This document shows positions 47,106 through 56,721 of a DNA stretch of 64,000 nucleotides, piece after piece. Source of the DNA: Streptomyces sp. SJL17-4 (GTDB lineage Bacteria > Actinomycetota > Actinomycetes > Streptomycetales > Streptomycetaceae); the NCBI RefSeq assembly GCF_036826855.1, contig NZ_CP104578.1:3658001-3722000 (forward strand), written 5' to 3'. The notes under the pieces are model-generated. The model did no database searches, was not told the DNA's origin, and worked only from the letters and a program-made list of their open reading frames with translations. A program made the translations under genes and the position numbers. The number at the start of each line of letters is the position of its first letter. The first letter of the stretch is position 1.

Positions 47106-47394
47106 AAGCGGGACCTTTTTCCTGGTCAGGGAGAAGTAAGAGAAATGCGGGGCGCGCGCCTGCGGCAGCTTCACGCGGCGCGATACCACCGTGATCGTAT
47201 GGGCAGGAACGGCCGTCCGGGAGACCTGTTTCCGCAGCTCGGAGCGGGGCTGCGCGGCTTCCTGACACCCAAAGCGCGCGAAGCCGGACAGTTGCTCACG
47301 GAGGCCTCGCTTTCTGTGTGATCCATGTCATCCACGCCCGACAGCCCGCCCCGTAACGTGTCTCCCACACACGTGGAAAGCGAGGCACGCACCG
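47106..47394. other. 289-nt divergent intergenic region
   Basis: Separates the cell-wall protein (-) and fumarylacetoacetase (+). It must hold both promoters. A 40-codon plus-strand frame (47199-47321) exists but has weak codon bias and no ribosome-binding site, so it is not called. Confidence 0.5.
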
Positions 47395-48621
47395 ATGCCC
47401 GAGCACAGCCCGCTCGACCTGGCCGAGGGCGATCCCTTCGGCCCGCACAACCTCCCGTACGGCGTCTTCTCGACCGCCGACGAGCCCGACCGGCGCCGGC
47501 TCGGCGTCCGGATCGGCGGGCACGTGCTGGACGCGGGTGCCGCGGCGCACGCGCTCGGCTCCCCGTACGCGGCGCTCCTCGACCGACCGAGCCTCAACCC
47601 TCTCCTCGCGGCCGGGCGGACCGCCTGGCGTGACGTCCGCCGGGCGCTCACCGCCTGGGTGACGGTGCCCGCCCACCGGGCGGACATCGAGCCGCTGCTG
47701 CACCCGCTGGACGAGGTGACGCTGCATCTGCCGTACGAGGTCGCGGACTACGTCGACTTCTACGCGAGCGAGCACCACGCGACGAACGTGGGCCGGATCT
47801 TCCGCCCCGACGGCGACGCGCTCACCCCCAACTGGAAGCACCTGCCGATCGGTTACCACGGTCGCGCGGGCACGGTCGTGGTCTCCGGCACCGATGTCGT
47901 ACGCCCTTCGGGGCAGCGCAAGGCGCCGTCGGACCCGGCTCCGGTCTTCGGCCCCTCGGTCAAGCTGGACATCGAGGCGGAGGTCGGCTTCCTGGTCGGC
48001 ACGCCGTCGGAGCTGGGGACGCCGGTCGCGCTGGCCGACTTCCGGGAGCACGTCTTCGGTCTGACGCTGCTCAACGACTGGTCGGCGCGGGACGTGCAGG
48101 CCTGGGAGTACGTGCCGCTGGGCCCGTTCCTGGGCAAGTCGTTCCAGACCTCGGTGGCGGCGTGGGTGACGCCCCTGGAGGCGCTGGACGCCGCCCGGAC
48201 CGCCCCGCCCGCGCGGGACTTCCCGCTCCTTCCGTACCTGGACGACGCGGGTGAGGAGGAGCCGGGCGGCTTCGACGTGCGGATCACGGTGGAGATCAAC
48301 GGCGAGGTGGTGGCCGAGCCGCCGTTCTCCACCATGTACTGGACGGCCGCGCAGCAGCTCGCCCACATGACGGTGAACGGCGCCTCCCTGCGCACGGGCG
48401 ACCTGTACGGCTCCGGGACGGTGTCCGGGCCCGAGGTGAACCAGCGCGGTTCGCTGCTCGAACTCACCTGGAACGGCCGGGACGCGATCGAACTCGCGGG
48501 TGGCAAGCGGACGTTCCTTGAGGACGGCGACGAGGTCGTCATGACGGCCTGGGCGCCGGGCCCGGACGGCACCCGGGTGGGACTGGGCGAGGTCCGGGGC
48601 CGGATCGTCCCCTCGGCCTGA
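47395..48621 (+). CDS. fahA: fumarylacetoacetase
   Basis: A 408-residue enzyme for the last step of tyrosine (homogentisate) catabolism, splitting 4-fumarylacetoacetate to fumarate and acetoacetate. Family motifs include D-F-Y-A-S-E-H-H-A-T-N-V-G near 121-133, P-I-G-Y-H-G-R, and D-I-E-A-E-V-G-F as metal ligands, with L-N-D-W-S-A-R-D. Start ATG at 47395. No homogentisate dioxygenase is adjacent. Confidence 0.95.
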   Translation: MPEHSPLDLAEGDPFGPHNLPYGVFSTADEPDRRRLGVRIGGHVLDAGAAAHALGSPYAALLDRPSLNPLLAAGRTAWRDVRRALTAWVTVPAHRADIEPLLHPLDEVTLHLPYEVADYVDFYASEHHATNVGRIFRPDGDALTPNWKHLPIGYHGRAGTVVVSGTDVVRPSGQRKAPSDPAPVFGPSVKLDIEAEVGFLVGTPSELGTPVALADFREHVFGLTLLNDWSARDVQAWEYVPLGPFLGKSFQTSVAAWVTPLEALDAARTAPPARDFPLLPYLDDAGEEEPGGFDVRITVEINGEVVAEPPFSTMYWTAAQQLAHMTVNGASLRTGDLYGSGTVSGPEVNQRGSLLELTWNGRDAIELAGGKRTFLEDGDEVVMTAWAPGPDGTRVGLGEVRGRIVPSA

Positions 48622-48636
48622 CCCGAGGGGCGGGTC

Positions 48637-49467
48637 CTAGGCGAGCCGCCAGAGCGCGGGGACGTTCGGCGGCTCCCAGCCGGCCTGGGCCGTGTGTGCC
48701 TGCAGGCACACATAGGCCGGGCCGCCGTACGTGACCCGGTCCCCCGCCCGGTAGGCGGTCCCGGCGGCCCAGCTCCCGCCGGGCGGCTGGGTGGTCGTGG
48801 TGGCGGTCGGGGTCGGGGTCGGGCCGGGGTTCTGCGGCACGTTCAGGACGAAGTCGAAGGCCGCCTCCTTGCCCGCGCCCGCGTCCCGCACGCTCATCAG
48901 GAGCCGGGCGTCGAAGATGCTGTCGGTGTTGTTGCGGGGCTCGCCCGGGAAGTACAGCTGCGAGGTGAGGACCGGGCGTCCGGGCGCCTGCACCTTGACG
49001 TGGAGGTGCCGGGTGCGGCCCGGATAGAGGCCGGGCACGATCGTGGTCAGCCGGAAGGCGCCCTGCGCGTCGGTGAATTGGTGGCCGCGGAACCGGAAGC
49101 CGGTGTTGTCGTAGGCGCCGTTGGTGTCGGCCTGCCAGAAGTCGAGCAGGGCGCCGGCTATGGGTCGGCAGGCGAGCCCGAAGACGTAGCCGCTCACCGT
49201 CAGCCGGACGCCGACCGTGCCCGACTCCAACAGGCTGGTCCGCAAGGGCGAGTTGGGCTTGAAGTAGGGGCCCTCGGTCTGCGGCGGGGTGGGGTCGTCG
49301 CCGTCGTCGCACTCCGGGGTGAGCTGGGGCGGCGCCTCGCCCGCGGTGAGGGTACGGGCGAGCGCCGGTACGCCCATGAGGACCGTGGGCGCCGCGATGC
49401 CGGCCGCGAGCGCGGCCCGCAGCACCGCCTTACGGGTCACGTGCCCGGTGCTGGTCTCGTTGTCCAT
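48637..49467 (-). CDS. secreted intradiol dioxygenase fused to carbohydrate-binding module
   Basis: A 276-residue exported enzyme. The N-terminus T-R-K-A-V-L-R-A-A-L-A-A-G followed by a hydrophobic run is a signal, possibly Tat-like. The intradiol domain keeps the Fe(III) ligands in E-G-P-Y-F, P-G-L-Y and R-H-L-H-V. After a Pro/Thr linker, the last ~45 residues (W-A-A-G-T-A-Y-R-A-G-D-R-V, Y-V-C-L-Q-A-H-T) form a CBM5/12 chitin/cellulose-binding module. Similar fusions in biomass-degrading Streptomyces cleave catechols outside the cell. It lies 46 nt downstream of an AraC regulator. Confidence 0.92.
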   Translation of the reverse strand: MDNETSTGHVTRKAVLRAALAAGIAAPTVLMGVPALARTLTAGEAPPQLTPECDDGDDPTPPQTEGPYFKPNSPLRTSLLESGTVGVRLTVSGYVFGLACRPIAGALLDFWQADTNGAYDNTGFRFRGHQFTDAQGAFRLTTIVPGLYPGRTRHLHVKVQAPGRPVLTSQLYFPGEPRNNTDSIFDARLLMSVRDAGAGKEAAFDFVLNVPQNPGPTPTPTATTTTQPPGGSWAAGTAYRAGDRVTYGGPAYVCLQAHTAQAGWEPPNVPALWRLA

Positions 49468-49513
49468 GCCTGCCTGCTCCTCGCGTGGGGGCTGAGGGGG
49501 GTCGGCAATGAAC

Positions 49514-50443
49514 CTAGGCGGGCCGGGCGCCGCCTTCGATGGACGGATCACGGCGGTCGTGGTGTTTTCGGAAGTCCCCCGGGCTGAGTCCCGTCTCGCG
49601 CCGGAAGAAGCGGCAGAAGTAGGCGGGGTCGTCGAAGCCGACCCGGGCCGCGATCTGACGGATCGACAATCTCGTGCCGACGAGCAGGCGTTGGGCCTCA
49701 CGGGACCGCGCCTCGCGGAGCAGCGCGCCGGGGGTGCGGCCGGTGGCGGTGCGGACGGCCTCGGCGAGGTAGCCCGGGGTGACGCCGATCAGCTCGGCGC
49801 ACTCCCGTACGGTCCGGCCTTCCGTGCCGGTACGGGCGAGCAGGCGGGCGAACTCCTCGGCCACGGCCGCGGGTCTGCCGGGCGGGGGCGCGGGGGTGCC
49901 GGGGCCGCGCAGTCTCGCCGTACGGACCAGGAGGACGTGCAGCAGGGAGCGCAGGACGGTCGCGAAGCCGTCGGCGCCGTGCCCGTACTCCTCGATGAGT
50001 TCGGCCATCAGACGGCCGGTACGCGTGTGCGTGGGTCCGTCGAGGGTGAGCCAGGGCCGCTCGCCGAGGCGGCGCAGGAGGTCCCGGTCGCCGGGGTGGT
50101 CGAGGAGGAAGTCCTCGGTGAAGAGGACGACGCTGCCGTCCAGGCCCCGGGCGTCCTCCCAGTGGTGCAGTTGCCCGGGCAGGATGAGGCCCAGGTGGGG
50201 CGGGTGGAGCTCCCAGCGGGCGAGGTCCACGACGTGGGTGCCGGTCCCGGCGGTGACGTGGACGATCTCGAAGAAGGTGTGCCGGTGGGGGAAGTCGGCC
50301 CGGGACATGGCGCCGATCGTGTCGAAGGTTCCGGCGGCGAAGGGCACCTGGTCGGGGAGCCTGACCTCCAGGCGGTGCATGGGCGGGTCGCCGGCTCTGG
50401 GGGTGCTGCAGGGGGTCCCTGGTAAGGCGGTCGTGCCGCTCAT
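49514..50443 (-). CDS. AraC family transcriptional regulator
   Basis: A 309-residue regulator. An N-terminal cupin-like ligand domain (H-R-H-T-F-F-E-I-V-H-V, G-Q-L-H-H-W) is followed by the AraC double helix-turn-helix at about 200-300 (G-V-T-P-G-Y-L-A-E-A-V, R-I-D/S-I-R-Q-I-A-A-R-V-G-F-D-D-P-A-Y-F-type core). Start ATG at 50443 with GGGGAG 8 nt upstream. It probably controls the downstream dioxygenase, with which it may be cotranscribed. Confidence 0.9.
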   Translation of the reverse strand: MSGTTALPGTPCSTPRAGDPPMHRLEVRLPDQVPFAAGTFDTIGAMSRADFPHRHTFFEIVHVTAGTGTHVVDLARWELHPPHLGLILPGQLHHWEDARGLDGSVVLFTEDFLLDHPGDRDLLRRLGERPWLTLDGPTHTRTGRLMAELIEEYGHGADGFATVLRSLLHVLLVRTARLRGPGTPAPPPGRPAAVAEEFARLLARTGTEGRTVRECAELIGVTPGYLAEAVRTATGRTPGALLREARSREAQRLLVGTRLSIRQIAARVGFDDPAYFCRFFRRETGLSPGDFRKHHDRRDPSIEGGARPA

Positions 50444-50639
50444 GGCGCGGCTCCCCTCTCCTCTACTGGTACAGACCACTGGGGGCGGTTCTCACGATGG
50501 CACGGACACCTCCAATGGGTCACCCCCGCGTGCGGCACCCCCGTCGGGCGACCATGCTCCTCACGTGGGCTCAGGGGAGGAGCCGTCCGACACCGACGCC
50601 TCCGTGGGCGGGGGCGTTCCCTCTTCCGAGGAGCAGTTC

Positions 50640-51200
50640 ATGTCCGCACGACCCCGCCGTACCTGCCGTGCCCGCCGTCTGCTGATAGCGGGTCTCGGCC
50701 TCACCGCCCTCGCCTCCACGGCGCTCGCGGCAGGACCGGCCCAGGCCGACGACGCGTCCGTCGCCCGTGACCTGGCGAAGGCGCACGCGGCGACGGCGAA
50801 GTTCGCGCACGAACCGCTGGCCGTCAAGGCCGGCTTCATGAAGACCGACATGTGCATGTCCGATCCCGTCCTGGGCGGCATGGGCTACCACTACGTCAAC
50901 CCGGCCAACATCGGCTCCACCGACCCGTCCCGTCCGGCCGCCGTGCTCTACGAGGACGGCGAGGACGGCAAGCGGCACCTCGTCGCCGCCGAGTGGGTGG
51001 TCCTGGATGTGGGCCGACCCGCCCCCGTGATGTTCGACCGGAAGTTCGACGGCCCGAACGTCATCCCCGGCCTCGGCAGCACCTACGACCGGCACGTCTG
51101 GCTCTACAAGAAGACCCCGTCCGGTCTCTTCGCCCGCTACAACCCGAAGGTGAAGTGCCCGGTGGCCTCGCCCCCCGCACCCGTAGCCCCGCACCCGTAG
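50640..51200 (+). CDS. secreted protein of unknown function
   Basis: A 186-residue protein. A signal peptide (R-R-L-L-I-A-G-L-G-L-T-A-L) is cleaved near A-Q-A-D-D (about 35). The mature part has M-C-M-S-D-P, M-G-Y-H-Y-V-N-P, Y-E-D-G-E-D-G-K-R and a Pro-rich end. The G-Y-H-Y/N/P elements suggest a compact extracellular domain, but the family was not recognised. Start ATG with GAGGAG 6 nt upstream. It is divergent from the AraC gene and ends at a strong terminator. Confidence 0.82.
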   Translation: MSARPRRTCRARRLLIAGLGLTALASTALAAGPAQADDASVARDLAKAHAATAKFAHEPLAVKAGFMKTDMCMSDPVLGGMGYHYVNPANIGSTDPSRPAAVLYEDGEDGKRHLVAAEWVVLDVGRPAPVMFDRKFDGPNVIPGLGSTYDRHVWLYKKTPSGLFARYNPKVKCPVASPPAPVAPHP

Positions 51201-51231
51201 CCACGCGCACACGCGGGTCCCCGCGTACGAC

Positions 51232-51265
51232 GAAGGGCCCGGCTCGCCCCCGAGCCGGGCCCTTC
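51232..51265. terminator. strong bidirectional terminator
   Basis: A perfect 15-bp stem (GAAGGGCCCGGCTCG and its complement) with a CCCC loop, followed by the 3' end of the main nuo operon. It ends both the secreted-protein gene and nuoN. Confidence 0.9.
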
Positions 51266-51281
51266 ACGCGTACGACCGGAG

Positions 51282-52943
51282 CTACCGGACGAACACGCTC
51301 GCCTGGTTCGCGAGATCCAGGAAGTACTGCGGTGCGAGGCCGAGCACCAGCGTGACCGCCACACCCGCCGTGATCGTGACCGTCGTCAGGGCCGAGGGCA
51401 CGGCGACCGTGGGGCCGTCCGCCTTCGGCTCGCTGAAGAACATGAGCACGATGACCCGGATGTAGAAGAACGCGGCGATCGCCGAGGAGATCACACCGAC
51501 CACGACGAGCGCGCCCGCGCCGCCGTCCGCCGCCGCCTTGAAGACCGCGAACTTCCCGGAGAAGCCGGAGGTCAGCGGGATACCGGCGAAGGCGAGCAGG
51601 AAGACCGCGAAGACCGCCGCGACGAGCGGCGAACGGCGCCCGAGACCGGCCCACTTGGAGAGGTGCGTCGCCTCGCCGCCCGCGTCCCTGACCAGCGTGA
51701 CGACGGCGAACGCGCCGATGGTCACGAAGGAGTAGGCGCCCAGGTAGAAGAGGACGGACGAGATTCCGCTCGGGGTGGCCGCGATGACACCGGCGAGCAG
51801 GAAGCCCGCGTGCGCGATCGACGAGTACGCGAGGAGCCGCTTGATGTCGGTCTGGGTGATGGCGACGATCGCGCCGCCCAGCATGGTGACGATGGCGACG
51901 CCCCACATGACCGGCCGCCAGTCCCAGGTGAGGCCCGGCAGCACCACGTACAGCAGGCGGAGCAGCGCGCCGAACGCGGCGACCTTGGTCGCGGCGGCCA
52001 TGAAGCCGGTGACCGGGGTCGGGGCGCCCTGGTAGACGTCCGGGGTCCACATGTGGAACGGCACGGCGCCGACCTTGAAGAGGAGCCCGGTGAGCACCAT
52101 GGCGAAGCCGATGAGCAGCAGCGCGTCGTTGCCCATGGTGCCGGCGAGCGCCGGGTTCACGGTGGCGATGGAGCCGTCGACGACCTGGGCGATGGTGGCG
52201 TACGAGACGGAGCCCGCGTAGCCGTAGAGGAGGGCGATCCCGAAGAGCAGGAAGGCCGAGGAGAAGGCGCCCAGCAGGAAGTACTTGACGGCTGCCTCCT
52301 GTGACATCAGCCGCTTACGGCGGGCCACGGCGCAGAGCAGGTACAGCGGGAGGGAGAAGACCTCCAGGGCGATGAAGAGCGTCAGGAGGTCGTTGGCCGC
52401 CGGGAAGACGAGCATGCCGGCGACGGCGAAGAGGGCGAGCGGGAACACCTCGGTGGTGGTGAACCCGGCCTTGACGGCGGCCTTCTCGTGGTCGCTGCCG
52501 GGGACGGCGGCGGCCTCGGCGGCGAAGGAGTCGACCTTGTGGCCGTGGTCGGCCGGGTCGAGCCTGCGCTCGGCGAAGGTGAAGATCGCGACGACGGAGG
52601 CGAGGAGAATGGTGCCCTGGAGGAAGAGGGCGGGTCCGTCGACGGCGATGGCGCCCATGGCCGCGATGTGGGCCTTGGTGGAACCGTAACCGCCCGCCGC
52701 CAGGCCGACGATGGCGGCGAAGGCGGCGACGAGTGCGAGGACGCTGAGGAAGAGCTGGCTGTGGTAGCGGGCCTTGCGGGGCACGAAGGCCTCGACGAGG
52801 ACGCCGACGATCGCCGCGCCGACCACGATGAGGACGGGCGAGAGCTGGACGTACTCGATGTGGGGCGCCGGGATCTTGTCCTGCGGTTCGGCAGCGGTCG
52901 TCCACAGGCTGTGGACAGAGGATGCGACGGCGGATGTGCTCAC
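51282..52943 (-). CDS. nuoN: NADH-quinone oxidoreductase subunit N
   Basis: A 553-residue antiporter-like membrane subunit, last gene of the main nuo operon. Signatures: A-L-E-V-F-S-L-P-L-Y-L-L, F-H-M-W-T-P-D-V-Y-Q-G-A-P-T-P-V, D-I-K-R-L-L-A-Y-S-S-I-A-H-A-G. Start GTG at 52943 overlapping the nuoM stop by 4 nt. It carries a longer loop near 130-170 than the second-copy NuoN. Confidence 0.95.
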   Translation of the reverse strand: MSTSAVASSVHSLWTTAAEPQDKIPAPHIEYVQLSPVLIVVGAAIVGVLVEAFVPRKARYHSQLFLSVLALVAAFAAIVGLAAGGYGSTKAHIAAMGAIAVDGPALFLQGTILLASVVAIFTFAERRLDPADHGHKVDSFAAEAAAVPGSDHEKAAVKAGFTTTEVFPLALFAVAGMLVFPAANDLLTLFIALEVFSLPLYLLCAVARRKRLMSQEAAVKYFLLGAFSSAFLLFGIALLYGYAGSVSYATIAQVVDGSIATVNPALAGTMGNDALLLIGFAMVLTGLLFKVGAVPFHMWTPDVYQGAPTPVTGFMAAATKVAAFGALLRLLYVVLPGLTWDWRPVMWGVAIVTMLGGAIVAITQTDIKRLLAYSSIAHAGFLLAGVIAATPSGISSVLFYLGAYSFVTIGAFAVVTLVRDAGGEATHLSKWAGLGRRSPLVAAVFAVFLLAFAGIPLTSGFSGKFAVFKAAADGGAGALVVVGVISSAIAAFFYIRVIVLMFFSEPKADGPTVAVPSALTTVTITAGVAVTLVLGLAPQYFLDLANQASVFVR

Positions 52944-54511
52944 TTGGCCGCCTCCACTTCGGGGGTGGGGTCCTTCTGCTGGACGTCGGACATGGTGTGC
53001 TGCACGGCCGGGTTGACGACGTCCGTCAGCGGCTTCGGGAAGACCCCGAGGAAGATCAGGAGCGCGATCAGCGGGACGACCACCGCGAGTTCACGCACCC
53101 GCAGGTCGGGCATCGTCCGTACCTCCTCCTTCACCGGCCCGGTCATCGTCCGCTGGTACAGGACGAGGGTGTAGAGCGCGGCGAGGACGATGCCGGTGGT
53201 GGCGATGACGCCGGCCACCGGGTAGCGGGCGTACGTGCCGACCAGGACGAGGAACTCGCTGACGAACGGCGCGAGTCCGGGCAGCGACAGGGTCGCCAGA
53301 CCGCCGATGAGGAAGGTGCCGGCGAGCACCGGGGCGACCTTCTGCACACCGCCGTAGTCGGCGATGAGCCGGGAGCCGCGCCGGGAGATCAGGAAGCCGG
53401 CGACGAGCATCAGGGCGGCCGTCGAGATGCCGTGGTTGACCATGTAGAGCGTGGCACCGGACTGGCCCTGGGTGGTCATCGCGAAGATGCCCAGGATGAT
53501 GAAGCCGAAGTGCGAGATCGACGCGTAGGCGACCAGGCGCTTGATGTCCCGCTGGCCGACGGCGAGCAGAGCGCCGTAGACGATGCTGATCAGCGCCAGG
53601 ACGACGATCGCCGGGGTGGCCCACTTGCTCGCCTCGGGGAAGAGCCCCAGGCAGAAGCGGAGCATCGCGAAGGTGCCGACCTTGTCGACGACGGCGGTGA
53701 TGAGGACGGCGACCGGGGCGGTCGCCTCCCCCATCGCGTTCGGCAGCCAGGTGTGCAGCGGCCAGAGCGGGGCCTTCACCGCGAAGGCGAAGAAGAAGCC
53801 GAGGAACAGCCAGCGCTCCGTGCTGGTCGCCATCTCCAGCGAGCCGTTGGCGCGGGCCTCGGCGATCTCGGTGAGCGAGAAGTTCCCCGCGACCACGTAG
53901 AGCCCGATGACGGCGGCCAGCATGATGAGGCCGCCGACGAGGTTGTAGAGGAGGAACTTGACGGCCGCGTACGAGCGCTGGGCCGCCGCGTTCTCGTCGG
54001 TGCCCGCGTGGGCGCGGTCGCCGAAGCCGCCGATGAGGAAGTACATCGGGATGAGCATGGCTTCGAACAGGATGTAGAAGAGGAAGACGTCGGTGGCCTC
54101 GAAGGAGAGGATCACCATCGCCTCGACCATGAGGATCAGCGCGAAGAAGCCCTGGGTGGGCCGCCACCGCTTCGAGCTGGTCTCCAGGGGGTCGGCGTCG
54201 TGCCAGCCCGCAAGGATCACGAAGGGGATGAGCAGCGCGGTGAGCGCGATGAGCGCCACCCCGATGCCGTCGACCCCGAGCTCGTAGCGGACGCCGAAGT
54301 CCTTGATCCAGGCGTGCGATTCGGTCAGCTGGTACCGCTCGCCGCCGGGCTCGAACCGTACGAAGACGACGGCGGCGAGCACGAGCGTGGCGAGCGAGAC
54401 CAGCAGCGCCAGCCACTTGGCGGCGGTGCGGCGGGCGGCGGGGACGGCGGCGGTGAGGATCGCACCGACCGCCGGAACCGCTGCCGTCAGCGTAAGGAGC
54501 GGGAAGGACAT
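52940..54511 (-). CDS. nuoM: NADH-quinone oxidoreductase subunit M
   Basis: A 523-residue proton-channel subunit: F-E-A-M-L-I-P-M-Y-F-L-I-G with the conserved Glu, P-L-H-T-W-L-P-N-A-M-G-E-A, D-I-K-R-L-V-A-Y-A-S-I-S-H-F-G. Start ATG at 54511, 5 nt after the nuoL stop. Confidence 0.95.
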   Translation of the reverse strand: MSFPLLTLTAAVPAVGAILTAAVPAARRTAAKWLALLVSLATLVLAAVVFVRFEPGGERYQLTESHAWIKDFGVRYELGVDGIGVALIALTALLIPFVILAGWHDADPLETSSKRWRPTQGFFALILMVEAMVILSFEATDVFLFYILFEAMLIPMYFLIGGFGDRAHAGTDENAAAQRSYAAVKFLLYNLVGGLIMLAAVIGLYVVAGNFSLTEIAEARANGSLEMATSTERWLFLGFFFAFAVKAPLWPLHTWLPNAMGEATAPVAVLITAVVDKVGTFAMLRFCLGLFPEASKWATPAIVVLALISIVYGALLAVGQRDIKRLVAYASISHFGFIILGIFAMTTQGQSGATLYMVNHGISTAALMLVAGFLISRRGSRLIADYGGVQKVAPVLAGTFLIGGLATLSLPGLAPFVSEFLVLVGTYARYPVAGVIATTGIVLAALYTLVLYQRTMTGPVKEEVRTMPDLRVRELAVVVPLIALLIFLGVFPKPLTDVVNPAVQHTMSDVQQKDPTPEVEAAK

Positions 54512-54516
54512 GAGAG

Positions 54517-56409
54517 TTACACCGCCCTCATCAGCAGGGTCGCGGCGATCAGCACCGCCGTACCTCCGAACATGGAGACCGCGTACGAGCGGGCGTAGCC
54601 GTTCTGGAGCTTGCGCAACCGGCCGGAGAGTCCGCCGACGGAGGCCGCGGTGCCGTTGACCACGCCGTCGACCAGGGTGTGGTCGACGTAGACGAGCGAG
54701 CGGGTCAGGTGGGTGCCGCCGCGGACGAAGACGGCGTGGTTGAGGTCGTCCTGGAGGAGGTCGCGGCGGGCGGCCCGGGTGAGGAGCGAGCCGCGCGGGG
54801 CGACGACCGGGACGGGCTTGCGCCCGTACTGGAGGTACGCGAGGCCGACACCGATCACCATGACGGCGACGGTGGCGGTGGTGACGGCGGCGGCGCTGAT
54901 CGGCGGGTGGCCGTGGGCGTAGCCGGTGACCGGCTCCAGCCATTCGACGAAGCCGGCGAACTCGAAGAACGCGCCTGCGGCGACGGAGCCGACGGCGAGC
55001 AGGACCATGGGGATGACCATGGACTTGGGCGACTCGTGCGGGTGCGGCGGGTTGCCGTTCTCGTCGTTCTGCCAGCGCTTCTCGCCGAAGAAGGTCATCA
55101 GCATCACGCGGGTCATGTAGTACGCGGTGATGGCCGCGCCGAGCAGGGTGACCGCGCCGAGGATCCAGCCCTCGGTGCCGCCCTTGGCGAAGGCCGCCTC
55201 GATGATCTTGTCCTTGGAGAAGAAGCCGGACAGGCCGGGGAAGCCGATGATCGCGAGGTAGCCGAGGCCGAAGGTGACGAAGGTGACCGGCATGTACTTC
55301 CGCAGGCCGCCGTACTTCCGCATGTCGACCTCGTCGTTCATGCCGTGCATGACCGAACCGGCGCCGAGGAACAGCCCGGCCTTGAAGAAGCCGTGGGTCA
55401 CCAGGTGCATGATCGCGAAGACGTAGCCGATGGGGCCGAGGCCGGCGGCCAGGATCATGTAGCCGATCTGCGACATCGTCGAGCCGGCGAGCGCCTTCTT
55501 GATGTCGTCCTTCGCGCAACCGACGATCGCACCGAAGAGGAGCGTGACGGCGCCGACCACGGTGACGACGAGCTGCGCGTCGGGCGCGGCGTTGAAGATG
55601 TTCGCGGAGCGGACGATCAGATAGACACCGGCGGTCACCATGGTGGCCGCGTGGATGAGGGCCGAGACCGGGGTCGGGCCCTCCATCGCGTCCCCGAGCC
55701 AGGACTGCAGCGGCACCTGGGCCGACTTGCCGCAGGCGGCGAGGAGCAGCATCAGACCGATCGCGGTCAGCGTGCCCTCCGAGGTCTCCCCCGTCGACGC
55801 CAGGACCGGCCCGAAGGCGAAGGTCCCGAAGGTGGTGAACATGATCATGATGGCGATCGACAGGCCCATGTCGCCGACCCGGTTGACCAGGAAGGCCTTC
55901 TTCGCGGCGGTGGCCGCGGTGGGCTTGTGCTGCCAGAAACCGATCAGGAGGTACGAGGCGAGGCCGACGCCCTCCCAGCCGAAGTACAGGAGCAGGTAGT
56001 TGTCGGCGAGGACGAGCAGCAGCATCGCCGCGACGAACAGGTTGAGGTAGCCGAAGAAGCGGCGGCGGCGCTCGTCGTGCTCCATGTACCCGATGGAGTA
56101 CACGTGGATGAGGGTGCCGACGCCGCTGATCAGCAGGACGAAGGTCATCGACAGCTGGTCGAGCTGGAAGGCGATGTCCGCCTGGAAGCCCTCGACGGGG
56201 ATCCAGGAGAAGAGCCGCTGGTGCAGGGCCCGGTCGTCGGCGCTCTTGCCGAGCATGTCGGCGAAGAGCGCCAGGCCGATGACGAAGGAGACGGCCGCGA
56301 GGAGCGTGCCGATCCAGTGCCCGACCTTGTCGAGCCGCCGCCCGCCGCAGAGCAGGACGACCGCTCCCAGCAGAGGCGCCGCGATGAGCAGCGCAATCAG
56401 ATTGTCCAC
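54517..56409 (-). CDS. nuoL: NADH-quinone oxidoreductase subunit L
   Basis: A 630-residue distal proton-pumping subunit with the [15 protein letters not shown] Glu helix, [17 protein letters not shown], and a long C-terminal lateral helix region ending in a membrane segment. Start GTG at 56409. A 12-nt gap separates it from nuoK. Confidence 0.95.
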   Translation of the reverse strand: MDNLIALLIAAPLLGAVVLLCGGRRLDKVGHWIGTLLAAVSFVIGLALFADMLGKSADDRALHQRLFSWIPVEGFQADIAFQLDQLSMTFVLLISGVGTLIHVYSIGYMEHDERRRRFFGYLNLFVAAMLLLVLADNYLLLYFGWEGVGLASYLLIGFWQHKPTAATAAKKAFLVNRVGDMGLSIAIMIMFTTFGTFAFGPVLASTGETSEGTLTAIGLMLLLAACGKSAQVPLQSWLGDAMEGPTPVSALIHAATMVTAGVYLIVRSANIFNAAPDAQLVVTVVGAVTLLFGAIVGCAKDDIKKALAGSTMSQIGYMILAAGLGPIGYVFAIMHLVTHGFFKAGLFLGAGSVMHGMNDEVDMRKYGGLRKYMPVTFVTFGLGYLAIIGFPGLSGFFSKDKIIEAAFAKGGTEGWILGAVTLLGAAITAYYMTRVMLMTFFGEKRWQNDENGNPPHPHESPKSMVIPMVLLAVGSVAAGAFFEFAGFVEWLEPVTGYAHGHPPISAAAVTTATVAVMVIGVGLAYLQYGRKPVPVVAPRGSLLTRAARRDLLQDDLNHAVFVRGGTHLTRSLVYVDHTLVDGVVNGTAASVGGLSGRLRKLQNGYARSYAVSMFGGTAVLIAATLLMRAV

Positions 56410-56421
56410 AGTTCCGGCCCC

Positions 56422-56721
56422 TTACAGCTTCATCAGGCTGGCGTCGTCGACCGAGGCCGAGTGGCGGGCACGGAAGACGGACACGATGATCGCGAGCCCG
56501 ACGACGACTTCCGCGGCGGCGACGACCATCGTGAAGAAGGCGATGATCTGGCCGTCGAGGTTTCCGTGCATGCGGGAGAAGGTGACGAACGCGAGGTTGC
56601 AGGCGTTGAGCATGAGCTCGACGCACATGAAGACCACGATCGCGTTGCGCCGGATCAGGACCCCGGCCGCACCGATGGTGAACAGCAGAGCGGAGAGGTA
56701 CAGGTAGTTGACGGGATTCAC
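56422..56721 (-). CDS. nuoK: NADH-quinone oxidoreductase subunit K
   Basis: A 99-residue, three-helix subunit of usual length with [11 protein letters not shown] (Glu35 in the membrane). Start GTG at 56721, overlapping the nuoJ stop by 4 nt. Confidence 0.95.
   Translation of the reverse strand: MNPVNYLYLSALLFTIGAAGVLIRRNAIVVFMCVELMLNACNLAFVTFSRMHGNLDGQIIAFFTMVVAAAEVVVGLAIIVSVFRARHSASVDDASLMKL

Noticed and set aside
47199..47321. 40-codon plus-strand frame before fumarylacetoacetase
   Set aside because: Third-position GC is clearly lower than in neighbours and no ribosome-binding site is present. Could be a tiny gene but is not supported.
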